44,889 nt of DNA from Verrucomicrobiota bacterium (GTDB lineage: Bacteria; Verrucomicrobiota; Kiritimatiellia; JAHIZV01), in NCBI GenBank assembly GCA_018814445.1, contig JAHIZV010000115.1:1-44889 (forward strand), read 5' to 3'. The position numbers were made by a program, and so were the translations under genes. Every line of letters begins with the position of its first letter. Within the stretch, counting starts at the first letter, position 1. Below, one piece after another: positions 22,967-32,213 of this stretch. Below the pieces are notes generated by a model. The model was given only the letters and a program-made list of their open reading frames with translations. It searched no databases and was not told the origin of the DNA.

Positions 22967-24385
22967 TTACCTCCCGATCTTCTTCTTAAACTTGATCCCA
23001 GCCTCGTCATATCTTGGCTCACCTCCGGTGACCTTTCCGCCCTCGATCCATGTCAGAATCCTGTCCATCCATTCACCATTGGCAACTTCATGTCCCATAC
23101 CGGGCACATCGAAGACCCGATAATCCGCGCGAAGGAACTCCCACATCTGTGAGACCCTGAGAACATCTTTCCAGTTCTTATCCTTGTCACCCGTGATCAT
23201 TACCCAGCGAAGTTTCGCTTTCATCAATGACTTGCCTTCTTCCATGCTGAGATATGGGAAATGCTCAAAGAGATAGATCTGGGCGGCATGGCTGATTACG
23301 CCGATGAAGTACTCGGAATAGAGCAGACCGATCTGCGAAGCAATCTGTCCACCGCCGGAAAGTCCGCTCAGAATGACTCTCTTCCGGTTAACTGGATACA
23401 ACTGGGAAACAGTTGCAAGGGTGTCGAGAGCCAGGCCGACCCTTCGCATGTCGGATTTTCCGTTCTCCGCGCCCCACGCGCACGCATAGATCAACTTGTG
23501 CTTCTCCATGACGGCTTTCCAGTCTTCAGGAATAGTCGATCCGTCACCGGGATCGACATGGATCAGCAAACCCCATTCAGGACTGCCGTCATAACTCTCA
23601 GGAACATACACGAAAGCACCTTCTTCCTTGCCGTCATACTCGAGGGGTTCGTCCGGATCGCAGCTGTTCGGAATATACTCGGCTTCGAGCCGGTTCCTGT
23701 GCCGATAGTAGTCCAGCATATTGCGTCGGCCCCGACCCTTGAAGTAGTCGCGAGGTTTTTCAAACATGCGTTTCGTTAGAGCAACTTTCTCGATAGCGCC
23801 GGTCTTAAAATTCCCGGGTTTTGACGGTGTGGCCCTTGGGGCAACTGTTTCTTCCTGCTCGCGTGGGAGCAGGATCTGATCGTTGTCAGACAGGAGTTCC
23901 GGCTTGATGCGGATTTTTTTGCCGTCTTCCTTTTCGAGAATGACGTTGCCGTCGGCGATTTCGATGAAGCGCGCGGTAATCTGCGCGCCGCTCTTCGCGG
24001 TCCATGTTCGCGGCTCGGAGAGATCGATCACGGGTTCGACGACGCGATCCGAGGCGAGTCGTTCCGAGGTGACGAGCAGGGAGTTCTCATTCTCTCCAAC
24101 AAGTTTAGTCTGAGGGTTTGCCGGATCCATGATCCAGTTGCCATCCACCACAAACTTGTATCCGTACTCCCCATCAGGAATATCAAACTCTCCGTACCAC
24201 GTCCCGTCATCCTGTTTTGCCAGCGGGTGTGACTCGGAGTTCCAGTCGTTGAACTCGCCGGCGACGCTGACGACCCCGGCGTCGGGAGCCGTGTGTTCGA
24301 AGTAGACAGTAACGGCAGGAACAACCACTGCCGCCGCCAGCCAGAATAGAATAATGAAGAACGAAATAGACCTGTTCGCCGTCAT
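22967..24385 (-). CDS. Secreted CBM48-SHD1-alpha/beta hydrolase fusion
   Basis: A 472-residue exported protein. A signal anchor (SISFFIILFWLAAAVVVPAV) is followed by a glycogen-binding CBM48/AMPK-beta-like domain (about residues 28-115: VSVAGEFNDWNS, then DGTWYGEFDIPDGEYGYKFVVDGNW). Next is an SHD1-like domain (about 125-170: RTWTAKSGAQITARFIEI, KIRIKPELLS), frequent in planctomycetes and relatives. Last is an alpha/beta hydrolase of the esterase type (about 240-470), with nucleophile serine in GLSGGGQIAS and a late histidine in GMGHEVANG. I chose ATG 24385 over 24409 because GGAGG lies 7 bp upstream. The probable role is hydrolysis of an ester on a glucan-like polymer outside the cell, an inference from the fused CBM. 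Confidence 0.8.
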   Translation of the reverse strand: MTANRSISFFIILFWLAAAVVVPAVTVYFEHTAPDAGVVSVAGEFNDWNSESHPLAKQDDGTWYGEFDIPDGEYGYKFVVDGNWIMDPANPQTKLVGENENSLLVTSERLASDRVVEPVIDLSEPRTWTAKSGAQITARFIEIADGNVILEKEDGKKIRIKPELLSDNDQILLPREQEETVAPRATPSKPGNFKTGAIEKVALTKRMFEKPRDYFKGRGRRNMLDYYRHRNRLEAEYIPNSCDPDEPLEYDGKEEGAFVYVPESYDGSPEWGLLIHVDPGDGSTIPEDWKAVMEKHKLIYACAWGAENGKSDMRRVGLALDTLATVSQLYPVNRKRVILSGLSGGGQIASQIGLLYSEYFIGVISHAAQIYLFEHFPYLSMEEGKSLMKAKLRWVMITGDKDKNWKDVLRVSQMWEFLRADYRVFDVPGMGHEVANGEWMDRILTWIEGGKVTGGEPRYDEAGIKFKKKIGR

Positions 24386-24447
24386 AATAGATCCTCCAAC
24401 TTCCGGCATCGTAGACTCAATTGTCGGGCTGGCGCAAGCTGCTTGGA

Positions 24448-25994
24448 TCAGTTTGATGTCGCGCAGAAGGTCAGGTGCCTTGTCTGCCGTTTCAGTCCTT
24501 GAGGAAGGTGCGGGATGTCGAATTGATATCGAGGTATTTCAGCTAAATGGGGTCTCAGACACCCCGGCGCCCCGCGTCGCCGGCCTCGCTGATAGTCGCG
24601 AAGCATCGGCCCGCAGATCGCATTTACGCCCACCCTTCTCTCGGTAGTCAGATAGGTGAAGACGGCGGAGCAAAGGTCGTCCAGCGGGATACTGTGTCGT
24701 TGGCCGACCTGCTGGACATACCAGTCCGACCAGCGCATGAAGGCGTCGAAGACCGATTCTTCGTTCAGCCACAGCAGGGGCGCGGTCTCGATGAAGTTTC
24801 CGCTGTTGCAGATCTTGTCCCATAGTTGCGCGAACGCGTCGATGCGGGCCATATCGCCGGGCGACATGAGCCTGTTCTCGATGAGATTGTAGGGTGGTTC
24901 GGGACTGTAGATCATCGCCCACTCTTCATCGTGACGCGCAATCGGCGTGCCGCGCAGTCTTTTGAGCACGCCCACCTGTATCTCGTGAGGGCTCAGCGCG
25001 GCGAGACGATCGAATCCTTTGGCGAAGCTTTGCATGTCCTCTCCGGGCAAGCCGGCTATCAGGTCCGCGTGGATATAGGCCTCGGTCTCCTCTCTCAGAA
25101 AGCGCATGTTTGTTTCGATGCGATCGTTCTGCTGGATGCGCTGAATCCGGTCGGCCACTTCTTCGTTGAACGTCTGGATACCCAGCTCAAGTTGCAGTGA
25201 GCCGCGCGGGAACTCTCTGAGTTTCGAAGCAAGGCGTTCCGGCATGCGATCCGGGATCATCTCGAAATGCAGAAAGAGGCCGGGCGTGTACCGCACAGAA
25301 AGAAGTCGAGTATCTCGATACAGAAGTCGATGTGCAGATTGAAGGTCCGGTCGACGAATTTGAATTGTCGGACCCCGCGTTCGAGAAGCGATTGAAAAGC
25401 CGGGAACAGACGATCGAGGTCGAACCTGCGAACCGTATCATCCATTGAGGAGAGGCAGTACTCGCAATGAAAAGGACAACCGCGCGATGCCTCCACGTAT
25501 ACCAGGCGATGTGTGACATCCTCTTCGTCATACAGGTCATAGGGCAGAACGAGGTCAGACAGCGAAGGGGGATCGGCCTGCACCGTTTTCAAATCAGGAA
25601 GGTCCTCGTCGAGTATTCTTCTACAATACTGCGCAAACAGCAGATCCGCTTCGCCGCAGAGAACGTAATCCGCCTTGGCGCAGATTGTCTGCTGCTCCGT
25701 TTCAAAGCTGACCTCGGGACCGCCGAGAATGATGACGGTGTCAGGAGACGACCTTCTGATCAAGTCAACCAGCGCGAATATTTTACCGGTGTTCCATATG
25801 TAGACGCCGATGCCGACAATGCGTGGTGATTCCCGCAGAATCTCATCCCGGACTTCCTCAAGAGGACGCTGAAGGTCGAACTCGCGGATAACTGCCTGTT
25901 CCCGCAGATCGCCCAGGTTCGCCATGAGGTAGCGCAAGCCGAATGAAGCATGGCTGTACCGGGCGTTTAGGGTTGTCAGGACAATGTCGGGCAT
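24448..25994 (-). pseudogene. B12-binding radical SAM protein (DUF4080 type), broken by one frameshift
   Basis: Two overlapping frames together make a protein of about 515 residues. The first (ATG 25994) holds a cobalamin-binding domain (MPDIVLTTLNARYSHASFG; then GIGVYIWNTGKIFALVDLI) and the radical SAM core with CPFHCEYC. The second (from about 25296) continues with RYTPGLFLHFEMIPDRMP and GIQTFNEEVADRIQR, then a DUF4080-like C-terminus. Near 25291-25300 the frame changes: the first reads FFLCGTRPASF, while homologues would continue straight into RYTPGLF. A single missing base explains it. Because there is no other damage, a sequencing or assembly error is as likely as a real mutation. The reaction is unknown. 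It diverges from tatD. Confidence 0.8.
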
Positions 25995-26038
25995 AGTGGA
26001 AAGTGTACGATCGGCCGGAACGACGGCAATGACGAACT

Positions 26039-26066
26039 TTGAATCTTGGACCTTGGACTTTGGACT
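26039..26066. repeat. Heptamer array between divergent radical SAM and tatD genes
   Basis: Four 7-bp units in a row: TTGAATC, TTGGACC, TTGGACT, TTGGACT. They occupy the divergent promoter region, 15 bp before the tatD ATG, so any tatD promoter or leader would include them. Confidence 0.8.
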
Positions 26067-26080
26067 CCTAATATTCCGGC

Positions 26081-26872
26081 ATGCAGATTTTCGATGCCCA
26101 TTGCCATTTGCAGGACGAACGGATCGCCGGCGCGACCGATGAGTTGTTGAGTCGCGCGCATGAAGCGGGCATTGAGAGGTTGATGTGCTGTGGGACGAGT
26201 GAAGCCGACTGGGGCGACGTGCTGTCGCTCAGCGAGAAACACGCAGCTGTAGTTCCCTCGTTCGGGTTGCATCCGTGGTTTGTCGCGGATCGTTCACCGG
26301 ACTGGCTTGAGCGTCTGCGTGAATATCTTCTGCGTACTCCTTCCGGAGTCGGAGAGGTCGGGCTGGATCATCTTCCTCACATCCGCAACGATGACGAGCA
26401 GGAGCCGGTGTTCCTTGCCCAGCTTGAGCTGGCCCGGGAATTGGGGCGACCCGTTTCGATTCACTGCGTCCGCGCGTGGGGGCGAATGATGGAGCTGCTT
26501 GAGCAGTTTGACCCGTTCCCGTCCGGTCTTGTCCTGCATTCGTTCTCCGGTCCGCAGGACTTGATTCCGCGTCTCGCCAGATCAGGCGCCTACTTCTCGT
26601 TTTCGGGTACGGTAGTTCGCGAGGCAAACACGCGTGTGCGCGGTGCGGCAGTGGCCGTTCCTGCGGAGCGTCTTTTGGTGGAAACAGACGCTCCCGACCT
26701 CTTTCCGGACGGCGCGGAAGTGAATCGTCGCGACGATGAAGGAAAGCCTGTCAACGAACCGGCGAATATCATACACGTCTTGAAGTCCCTCGCGGCACTG
26801 CGGGAAGTGTCCGAAGAGCGCATCGCGGAGGTAACTCACGCGAATGCGCGCAGAGTATTTGGAAAGGCATAA
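26081..26872 (+). CDS. tatD: TatD-family metal-dependent hydrolase (DNase)
   Basis: A 263-residue amidohydrolase-fold nuclease of the TatD family, with characterised members acting as 3'-5' DNA exonucleases. The first metal motif is FDAHCHLQD (residues about 4-12), with GEVGLDH near 91, SIHCVRAWGR near 126, LHSFSG near 148, and VETDAPDLFP near 207 (TDAP being the family end motif). Its TAA stop (26870-26872) shares its last A with the following ATG (TAATG), so tcdA is translationally coupled. The start at 26081 directly follows a heptamer array. Whether this one is a nuclease or another hydrolase of the fold is not certain, but the family is clear. Confidence 0.88.
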   Translation: MQIFDAHCHLQDERIAGATDELLSRAHEAGIERLMCCGTSEADWGDVLSLSEKHAAVVPSFGLHPWFVADRSPDWLERLREYLLRTPSGVGEVGLDHLPHIRNDDEQEPVFLAQLELARELGRPVSIHCVRAWGRMMELLEQFDPFPSGLVLHSFSGPQDLIPRLARSGAYFSFSGTVVREANTRVRGAAVAVPAERLLVETDAPDLFPDGAEVNRRDDEGKPVNEPANIIHVLKSLAALREVSEERIAEVTHANARRVFGKA

Positions 26873-27615
26873 TGACATCGCGGTTCATTCGAACGGAATT
26901 ACTTCTTGGTGAGAAGGCGCTGGCCAGACTCGCCGGAACGAGGGTGATGGTCGTCGGCATGGGGGCTGTCGGTTCCTATGCGACGGAGGGGCTGGCCCGG
27001 TCCGGCATCGGGCATCTTCAGTTGGTTGATTTCGATGTGGCCCAGGAGAGTAACATCAACCGGCAGCTCTACGCTTTGAGTTCAACCGTCGGAAAGCCGA
27101 AAGTGGAGGTCGCACGGGAACGGGTGCTGGACATCAATCCTGACTGTACCGTCGATGCCATAACGACGTTCGTAGATGACATTACGGTCTGTCAGCTTCT
27201 CGCGGATCCGCCGGACGTGATCATTGATGCGATCGACAGTCTGAACAGCAAAGTGGCCCTGCTGCACGCCGCGTCAGAAAGGCGTGTCGCGTGCATCATC
27301 TCAAGCATGGGCGCGGCGACACGAATGGATCCTTTCTCCGTCCGCGCAGACGATATCTCCAAAACAAAACATTGTCCGCTGGCGCGCTTGGTCAGAAAAC
27401 GCCTGAGAAGGCGCGGGATCCGAACCGGCATACGCTGCATCTATTCAGTAGAAGAACCGCGGCAGACGGAAGTGGAGGTGGAGGCGGAGGAATTCGATCG
27501 CGGGAGACCGCGGCCGCCGCTTGGAAGTTTCTCTTGCCTGACAGGGATCTTCGGCCTGGTAGCCGCAACGGAAGCCGTTCGCATGACACTCGAATCGGAA
27601 TCATCCTCTCAGTAG
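26872..27615 (+). CDS. tcdA: tRNA threonylcarbamoyladenosine dehydratase (TcdA/CsdL, ThiF/E1-like)
   Basis: A 247-residue ThiF/MoeB-type adenylating enzyme. TcdA converts t6A at position 37 of tRNAs to the cyclic ct6A form using ATP. The N-terminus GTRVMVVGMGAVGSYATEGLARSG is the nucleotide-binding loop, followed by LVDFDVAQESNINRQLYAL, the E1 signature carrying the catalytic arginine. The C-terminus SCLTGIFGLVAATEAVRMTL is family-typical. The CxxC zinc pairs of other ThiF proteins are absent, as expected for TcdA. It is coupled to tatD by a 1-bp overlap and followed 4 bp later by a lipoprotein gene. Confidence 0.88.
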   Translation: MTSRFIRTELLLGEKALARLAGTRVMVVGMGAVGSYATEGLARSGIGHLQLVDFDVAQESNINRQLYALSSTVGKPKVEVARERVLDINPDCTVDAITTFVDDITVCQLLADPPDVIIDAIDSLNSKVALLHAASERRVACIISSMGAATRMDPFSVRADDISKTKHCPLARLVRKRLRRRGIRTGIRCIYSVEEPRQTEVEVEAEEFDRGRPRPPLGSFSCLTGIFGLVAATEAVRMTLESESSSQ

Positions 27616-27619
27616 AAGA

Positions 27620-28735
27620 ATGCGATCCCGCAACACAGATGTCCTGGTGAAATCTCTCACACTATGTGCCCTGACGTGTGTGGTTCTGTCCTGTCAGACC
27701 GCGGTTCCGCCGGTAGCGCAACCTGGTTTATCCACTGAAGTACGCGAACTCAGAGAGATGCGAATACGCGCGATGGTCGAGGCCGTTCAGGAAGGAGGCG
27801 GGGAACGCGCGCCGGCATTGAGCGAGGAATGTGTTGAAGCTGTGAATGAGGCGCTGAACTGGCTGTTGTCGAATCAAAACGAAGACGGAAGTTGGGGGGG
27901 GCGAAACAAGGTAGGCATCACGGCGCTGTGCACGTATGCCCTTGTTGCCGGAGAGGGGGACGAACACCCGGCGGTCAAGAAGGCGGTTGGCTTCATCATG
28001 GGACAGCAGAAAGACGGGGCGTATATCGACCTCTCCGCCAAAGAGTCACCCTACGAACAAGCCCTCGCCACCCTTGCGGTGTCTGTGTGCAGTCGACGGT
28101 GGGATAACGAGGGATACCGGGAGTCGATGGAGCGTGGGGCCGACGTGATACTTCGCGGTCAGAGAGGGGACGGCAGTTGGGCGTACGGATATTCGGACAG
28201 AGGCCAACGAGACACTTCCATCAGCGTCTGGCAGACGGAGGCTCTGTGGTCCGCGCTGGCCGCAGGAGCGACGAACGCGGCGATATGCGATGCTATTATT
28301 CAATCCTCGGTCGACGTCGTATCGGTTCAGGCGGAGGACACGGGGCGCTTCGGTTACGTTGAGAAAGGGCTTGGCGCTGAATCCATGACCGGAGCGGGTC
28401 TGCTCGTCCTCTATCTCGCGGGCGCATCAGATACTCCGGAGTACAGGCTCGGGGCGGACATTCTACTCAGCGGCGGCGCATCCACCCGTTGGCCGCTCTG
28501 CGGAGCTTTTCACCTCGCGCAGGCCGCCTGCCTCCTAAGTCCGGACTCGTGGGAGAAGACGGTGGCCGGCATTCTCCAGCAGGTTATCGAGATGCAGGCT
28601 GACGACGGATCATGGGAAGGTCCGAGGGCGGAGCAGAAATACGGGCGGGCGTACGCGACCGCCATGTGTGCGCTGATCCTGCAGACTCCTGCTATCAGAC
28701 CTGTGATCATGGAAAAAAGTTCCGCCGCGCAGTGA
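27620..28735 (+). CDS. Prenyltransferase/squalene-oxidase-like alpha-alpha toroid lipoprotein
   Basis: A 371-residue protein with a lipoprotein signal (LCALTCVVLSCQTA; lipobox cysteine near residue 25). The mature part is an alpha/alpha barrel of squalene-cyclase/prenyltransferase-like repeats. Repeated QxxDGSW motifs are visible: NEDGSWGG, QKDGAYID, RGDGSWAYG and ADDGSWEGP. No cyclase aspartate motif (DXDD or DCTAE) is present, so it is probably a ligand-binding or structural relative; complement C3d-like and bacterial toroid proteins have the same fold. A GTG at 27647 is an alternative start giving a shorter signal peptide. It begins 4 bp after tcdA and may only be co-transcribed by chance. 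Ligand unknown. Confidence 0.8.
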   Translation: MRSRNTDVLVKSLTLCALTCVVLSCQTAVPPVAQPGLSTEVRELREMRIRAMVEAVQEGGGERAPALSEECVEAVNEALNWLLSNQNEDGSWGGRNKVGITALCTYALVAGEGDEHPAVKKAVGFIMGQQKDGAYIDLSAKESPYEQALATLAVSVCSRRWDNEGYRESMERGADVILRGQRGDGSWAYGYSDRGQRDTSISVWQTEALWSALAAGATNAAICDAIIQSSVDVVSVQAEDTGRFGYVEKGLGAESMTGAGLLVLYLAGASDTPEYRLGADILLSGGASTRWPLCGAFHLAQAACLLSPDSWEKTVAGILQQVIEMQADDGSWEGPRAEQKYGRAYATAMCALILQTPAIRPVIMEKSSAAQ

Positions 28736-28787
28736 GTGGGCGAATTCGTTCTTGTGCCGTTTATTGCGCCACAGCAGTATATCTCAC

Positions 28788-29936
28788 ATGAAAGTGGTGT
28801 GCGCATCGAGCGTCCTGTTTGGCCGGGAGGCGTTCTCTACAATCGGCGACGTCACGGTCGTTTCGGATGGAGACATCAGCCGCGATCATGTGCGCGAGGC
28901 CAACGCGTTGGTCATTCGTTCGAAAACCGTGGTGAACCGGCAACTTCTCGGCGGAACCGCGATTTCCTTTGTCGGTACTGCTACGGCAGGTGTCGATCAC
29001 ATGGACCTCAAGTATTGCTCTTCTGCGGGTATCGCATGCGTGAGCGCCCCGGGTTCCAACGCGAACAGTGTGGCGGAGTATGTGGTCTCGGCTCTGCTGT
29101 GTCTGTCTGAACGGTACAGTATGACGCTTTCCGATCTGACGCTTGGGGTCGTTGGCGTTGGCGAGGTCGGGAGCCGGGTCGTGCAGAAGGCGCGCGCGCT
29201 GGGCATGACGGTGGTTCAGAATGATCCGCCGCGGTACGAGCGCGAAGGGGGTCTTGATCTTCTCTCACTGGACTGGGTTCTGAAGCATTCCGATATCGTG
29301 ACGATTCATGTTCCTCTGACTGAGTCCGGTCCGCATGCCACAAGGCATCTGGCCAACCACAGGTTCTTTGCAGGCATGAAGCCGGGCGCGTTCTTCATCC
29401 ATTCTTCCCGGGGAGAAGTGGTCGATGAAGATGCTCTGCTGACATCCCTGGGCAGCGGCGCATTGCGCGGGGCCGTACTCGACGTCTTTGAAAACGAACC
29501 TCGCTGTGATCCCCGTGTTCTACAGGCGTGCGAGCTCGTCACACCGCATATTGCGGGCTATTCGTATGACGGAAAACTCAAGGGCACGCTCGCGGTTTAC
29601 GAGCAGGCCTGCCACTTTTACGAGATCGAGCCCTGTTGGGATCCGGAAAAGCTGACTCCGAAGCCGCCGCCTGCAATTGAGCTGGATGCCCGCGGGCTTC
29701 TCGATGAAGAGGCCATATGGAGAGTATTTCAGAGTCACTACGATATCCGGAACGACGATCGTTCGCTCAGAGCGCTTTCCGACAAAGGTGAAAGCGTACT
29801 CGCCGCGGGTTTCAACAGGTTGAGGGCGGAGTACGCGATCCGTCGCGAGGCGCCTGCGATAACCGTCCGGCTACGTTTTGCGGAACCGACTCTGAGAGAC
29901 TCGCTGATCGGGCTGGGCTTCAACGTGAGCATCTAA
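28788..29936 (+). CDS. pdxB: Erythronate-4-phosphate dehydrogenase (PdxB)
   Basis: A 382-residue D-2-hydroxyacid dehydrogenase of the PdxB type, which oxidises 4-phosphoerythronate in the DXP-dependent pyridoxal phosphate pathway. The NAD loop LGVVGVGEVGSRVVQKARALG (about residues 123-143) is clear, as are the catalytic arginine/histidine regions SRGEVVDEDAL and TPHIAGYSYDGK. The C-terminal part (AIWRVFQSHYDIRNDDRSLRAL) matches the DUF3410-like dimerisation domain that separates PdxB from SerA. ATG 28788 begins exactly at the family N-terminus MKVVCASSVLFGREAF. Only 52 bp separate it from the upstream lipoprotein gene. No other pdx gene is seen here. Confidence 0.88.
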   Translation: MKVVCASSVLFGREAFSTIGDVTVVSDGDISRDHVREANALVIRSKTVVNRQLLGGTAISFVGTATAGVDHMDLKYCSSAGIACVSAPGSNANSVAEYVVSALLCLSERYSMTLSDLTLGVVGVGEVGSRVVQKARALGMTVVQNDPPRYEREGGLDLLSLDWVLKHSDIVTIHVPLTESGPHATRHLANHRFFAGMKPGAFFIHSSRGEVVDEDALLTSLGSGALRGAVLDVFENEPRCDPRVLQACELVTPHIAGYSYDGKLKGTLAVYEQACHFYEIEPCWDPEKLTPKPPPAIELDARGLLDEEAIWRVFQSHYDIRNDDRSLRALSDKGESVLAAGFNRLRAEYAIRREAPAITVRLRFAEPTLRDSLIGLGFNVSI

Positions 29937-30015
29937 TTTTTTGCACTCTGCCCGATCAAGTGTAAGATGCTCGTGCGTCCGGCGCCATAATGCGGCTATA
30001 CAACAAGGTGTCACA

Positions 30016-31149
30016 ATGAAGATCCACGAGTACCAGGCGAAAGAGCTGTTCAGAGAATACGGCATTACCATTCTTGAGGGGACGCTGGCGACGAGCGCTG
30101 CGGAGGTCGAGCAAGCGGCGGCCACGCTGGGCGGGACTGTTGCGGTGAAGTCTCAGGTCCATGCCGGCGGACGGGGAAAAGCGGGAGGCATCAAGCTTGC
30201 GCACACGCCCGCGGAAGCCCGCGCCGCAGGTGACGCGATTCTCGGAATGGACATCAAAGGAAGTACGGTCAGAAAAGTCCTGGTCGAAAAGGGCGCTGCT
30301 ATCGCCAAAGAAGCCTACCTCGCCGTGATTGTCAACCGCGCACAGAAGGCGATCGGCTTCATCGGCAGTGCGGAAGGCGGTGTGGAGATTGAAGAAGTCG
30401 CAGCAACGAATCCCGGGAAGATCCTTCGTCTTAACTCCATCTCACGCAACTTCCCCTCGGACGGAGCGAAAGAATTCGCGGAGGCTCTTTTCGGGGAGGC
30501 CGGTGACCAGGTGATGGACGTCATGGAGAAGCTGTTCAAGCTGTTCGTGGAACGCGACTGTTCTCTCGCGGAGATCAATCCTCTTGTGCTCACTGATGAA
30601 GGACGGGTCGTGGCTCTCGACGGCAAGGTCAATTTCGACGACAACGCGCTGTTTCGTCATCCTGACGTTGTTGAATTGCGCGACATGGATGAAGAGAACC
30701 CGCAGGAAGTGCAGGCGAAGGAAAGCGGGCTGAGTTTCATTCAGCTTGAGGGAGACATCGGGTGTATGGTGAACGGGGCCGGCTTGGCAATGGCCACGAT
30801 GGACATGATCAAGCTGTTCGGCGGAAGCCCCGCTAACTTTCTGGATGTGGGCGGCAGCTCGAATCCTGAAAAAGTGGTCAGCGCGTTTAAGCTCATCCTC
30901 AGCAATCCGGACATCAAGGCCATTCTCATCAACATCTTTGGCGGGATCACGCGCTGTGACGACATCGCGCGCGGCATATTGGCTTCGTACGAACGGGTCG
31001 ACATCAATGTGCCCGTCGTCGTGCGGCTTTTCGGAACGAACATGGAAGAAGGTCGGAAGATTCTTGAAGGTACACCACTCATTCCGGCCGTGACATTGTC
31101 CGACGGCGTAAGGAAGGCCATCGAGGCGGCGAAAGGAAGGTCCGCATGA
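30016..31149 (+). CDS. sucC: Succinyl-CoA synthetase beta subunit
   Basis: ADP-forming succinyl-CoA ligase beta chain, a TCA-cycle enzyme making succinate and nucleoside triphosphate. The 377-residue protein begins [17 protein letters not shown], the family N-terminus. The ATP-grasp motifs [19 protein letters not shown] and [26 protein letters not shown], and the C-terminal [14 protein letters not shown], are all present. The ATG at 30016 has AAGGTG 5 bp upstream; in-frame sequence further upstream does not match the family. It overlaps sucD by ATGA (31146-31149). The 79-bp gap after pdxB shows no clear promoter. Confidence 0.96.
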   Translation: MKIHEYQAKELFREYGITILEGTLATSAAEVEQAAATLGGTVAVKSQVHAGGRGKAGGIKLAHTPAEARAAGDAILGMDIKGSTVRKVLVEKGAAIAKEAYLAVIVNRAQKAIGFIGSAEGGVEIEEVAATNPGKILRLNSISRNFPSDGAKEFAEALFGEAGDQVMDVMEKLFKLFVERDCSLAEINPLVLTDEGRVVALDGKVNFDDNALFRHPDVVELRDMDEENPQEVQAKESGLSFIQLEGDIGCMVNGAGLAMATMDMIKLFGGSPANFLDVGGSSNPEKVVSAFKLILSNPDIKAILINIFGGITRCDDIARGILASYERVDINVPVVVRLFGTNMEEGRKILEGTPLIPAVTLSDGVRKAIEAAKGRSA

Positions 31150-32015
31150 GCATTCTTGTCGATCAGAACACACGCCTGCTGGTGCAGGGCATTACCGGTA
31201 GGGACGGTTCTTTTCATGCGGGCCAGATGATCGAATACGGAACGAATGTTGTCGGCGGAGTGACGCCGGGCAAGGGCGGACAGGAAGTCCATGAGTGTCC
31301 TGTCTTCGATTCGATGAAGGAAGCCGTCGCGGCGACCGATGCGAATACGTCGGTCATCTACGTCCCGGCCAAATTCGCTCCCGAAGCCGTGATTGAGGCT
31401 GCCGGGGCCGGCGTCAAGCTGATCGTCTGCATCACTGAGGGCATTCCGGTGCTTGAAATGGTGGATGTCTATCACGCCGTCGGGGAGCTTGGCTCAAGAC
31501 TCATCGGGCCGAACTGCCCGGGAGCAATTTCTCCGGGAAAATCTAAAGTAGGCATCATGCCGGGCTCTATCCACAAGCCCGGCTCGATCGGCGTCATCTC
31601 AAGAAGCGGTACGCTGACGTATGAAATTGTTTACGCGCTCAGCGAGCGGGGTCTCGGTCAGTCGACCTGCGTCGGCATAGGCGGTGATCCCATCGTCGGA
31701 ACCAACTTCCGCGATCTTCTTCCGATGTTTGAAGAAGACCCCGAGACGGATGCCGTGGTACTTGTCGGGGAGATCGGCGGGGACGAAGAAGAAAAGACCG
31801 CCGCGTACATCGCCGACAACATCTCTAAGCCCGTCTTCGCCTTCATCGTCGGTCACACGGCGCCCGAGGGCAAGCGGATGGGGCATGCCGGCGCGATCGT
31901 CTCGGGCAACAGCGGCACGGCGGAGTCGAAGAAGAAAGCTTTTGAGGCCGCCGGAGTCCCCGTCGCGAGGACGCTTGATGAGCTTGCTGAGATGGTTAAA
32001 GACAGGAGACAATGA
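31146..32015 (+). CDS. sucD: Succinyl-CoA synthetase alpha subunit
   Basis: Alpha chain of succinyl-CoA synthetase, binding CoA and carrying the phosphohistidine. The 289-residue protein has the CoA-binding [22 protein letters not shown] near the N-terminus and the active-site histidine H247 in [32 protein letters not shown] and [11 protein letters not shown] are typical motifs. The start overlaps sucC by 4 bp, which fixes it. A palindromic MITE-like element begins 2 bp after the stop codon and may terminate the operon by its hairpin. Confidence 0.96.
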   Translation: MSILVDQNTRLLVQGITGRDGSFHAGQMIEYGTNVVGGVTPGKGGQEVHECPVFDSMKEAVAATDANTSVIYVPAKFAPEAVIEAAGAGVKLIVCITEGIPVLEMVDVYHAVGELGSRLIGPNCPGAISPGKSKVGIMPGSIHKPGSIGVISRSGTLTYEIVYALSERGLGQSTCVGIGGDPIVGTNFRDLLPMFEEDPETDAVVLVGEIGGDEEEKTAAYIADNISKPVFAFIVGHTAPEGKRMGHAGAIVSGNSGTAESKKKAFEAAGVPVARTLDELAEMVKDRRQ

Positions 32016-32017
32016 AT

Positions 32018-32190
32018 GGGGGGTGCCCCGAATGCCGCTGACTTAAGACCACGACATGCCTTACGGCATTGACTACAAACAATGCGAACTTCATCCATTG
32101 TTCGTAGTTAAGCCCGTCAGGGCTGTGCCTTTCTTTGCCTGGCGCATCCGAAAGTGGTCTTAAGTCAGCGCCATTCGGGGGTGTCCCCGA
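32018..32190. mobile_element. MITE-like palindromic element with long terminal inverted repeats
   Basis: CGCTGACTTAAGACCAC (32036-32052) is the exact complement of 32154-32170, and the match extends outward with one mismatch through CCCCGAAT to GGGGT/ACCCC-type ends (32018-32190). An inner pair, ACTACAAACAATG (32072-32084) and CATTGTTCGTAGT (32096-32108), is complementary except for one position. The whole 173-bp element can fold into one long cruciform. It has no coding potential. It inserted immediately after the sucD stop, with no clear target duplication seen. Confidence 0.75.
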
Positions 32191-32213
32191 TCTGAGAATA
32201 GAGAGAGAAATCG

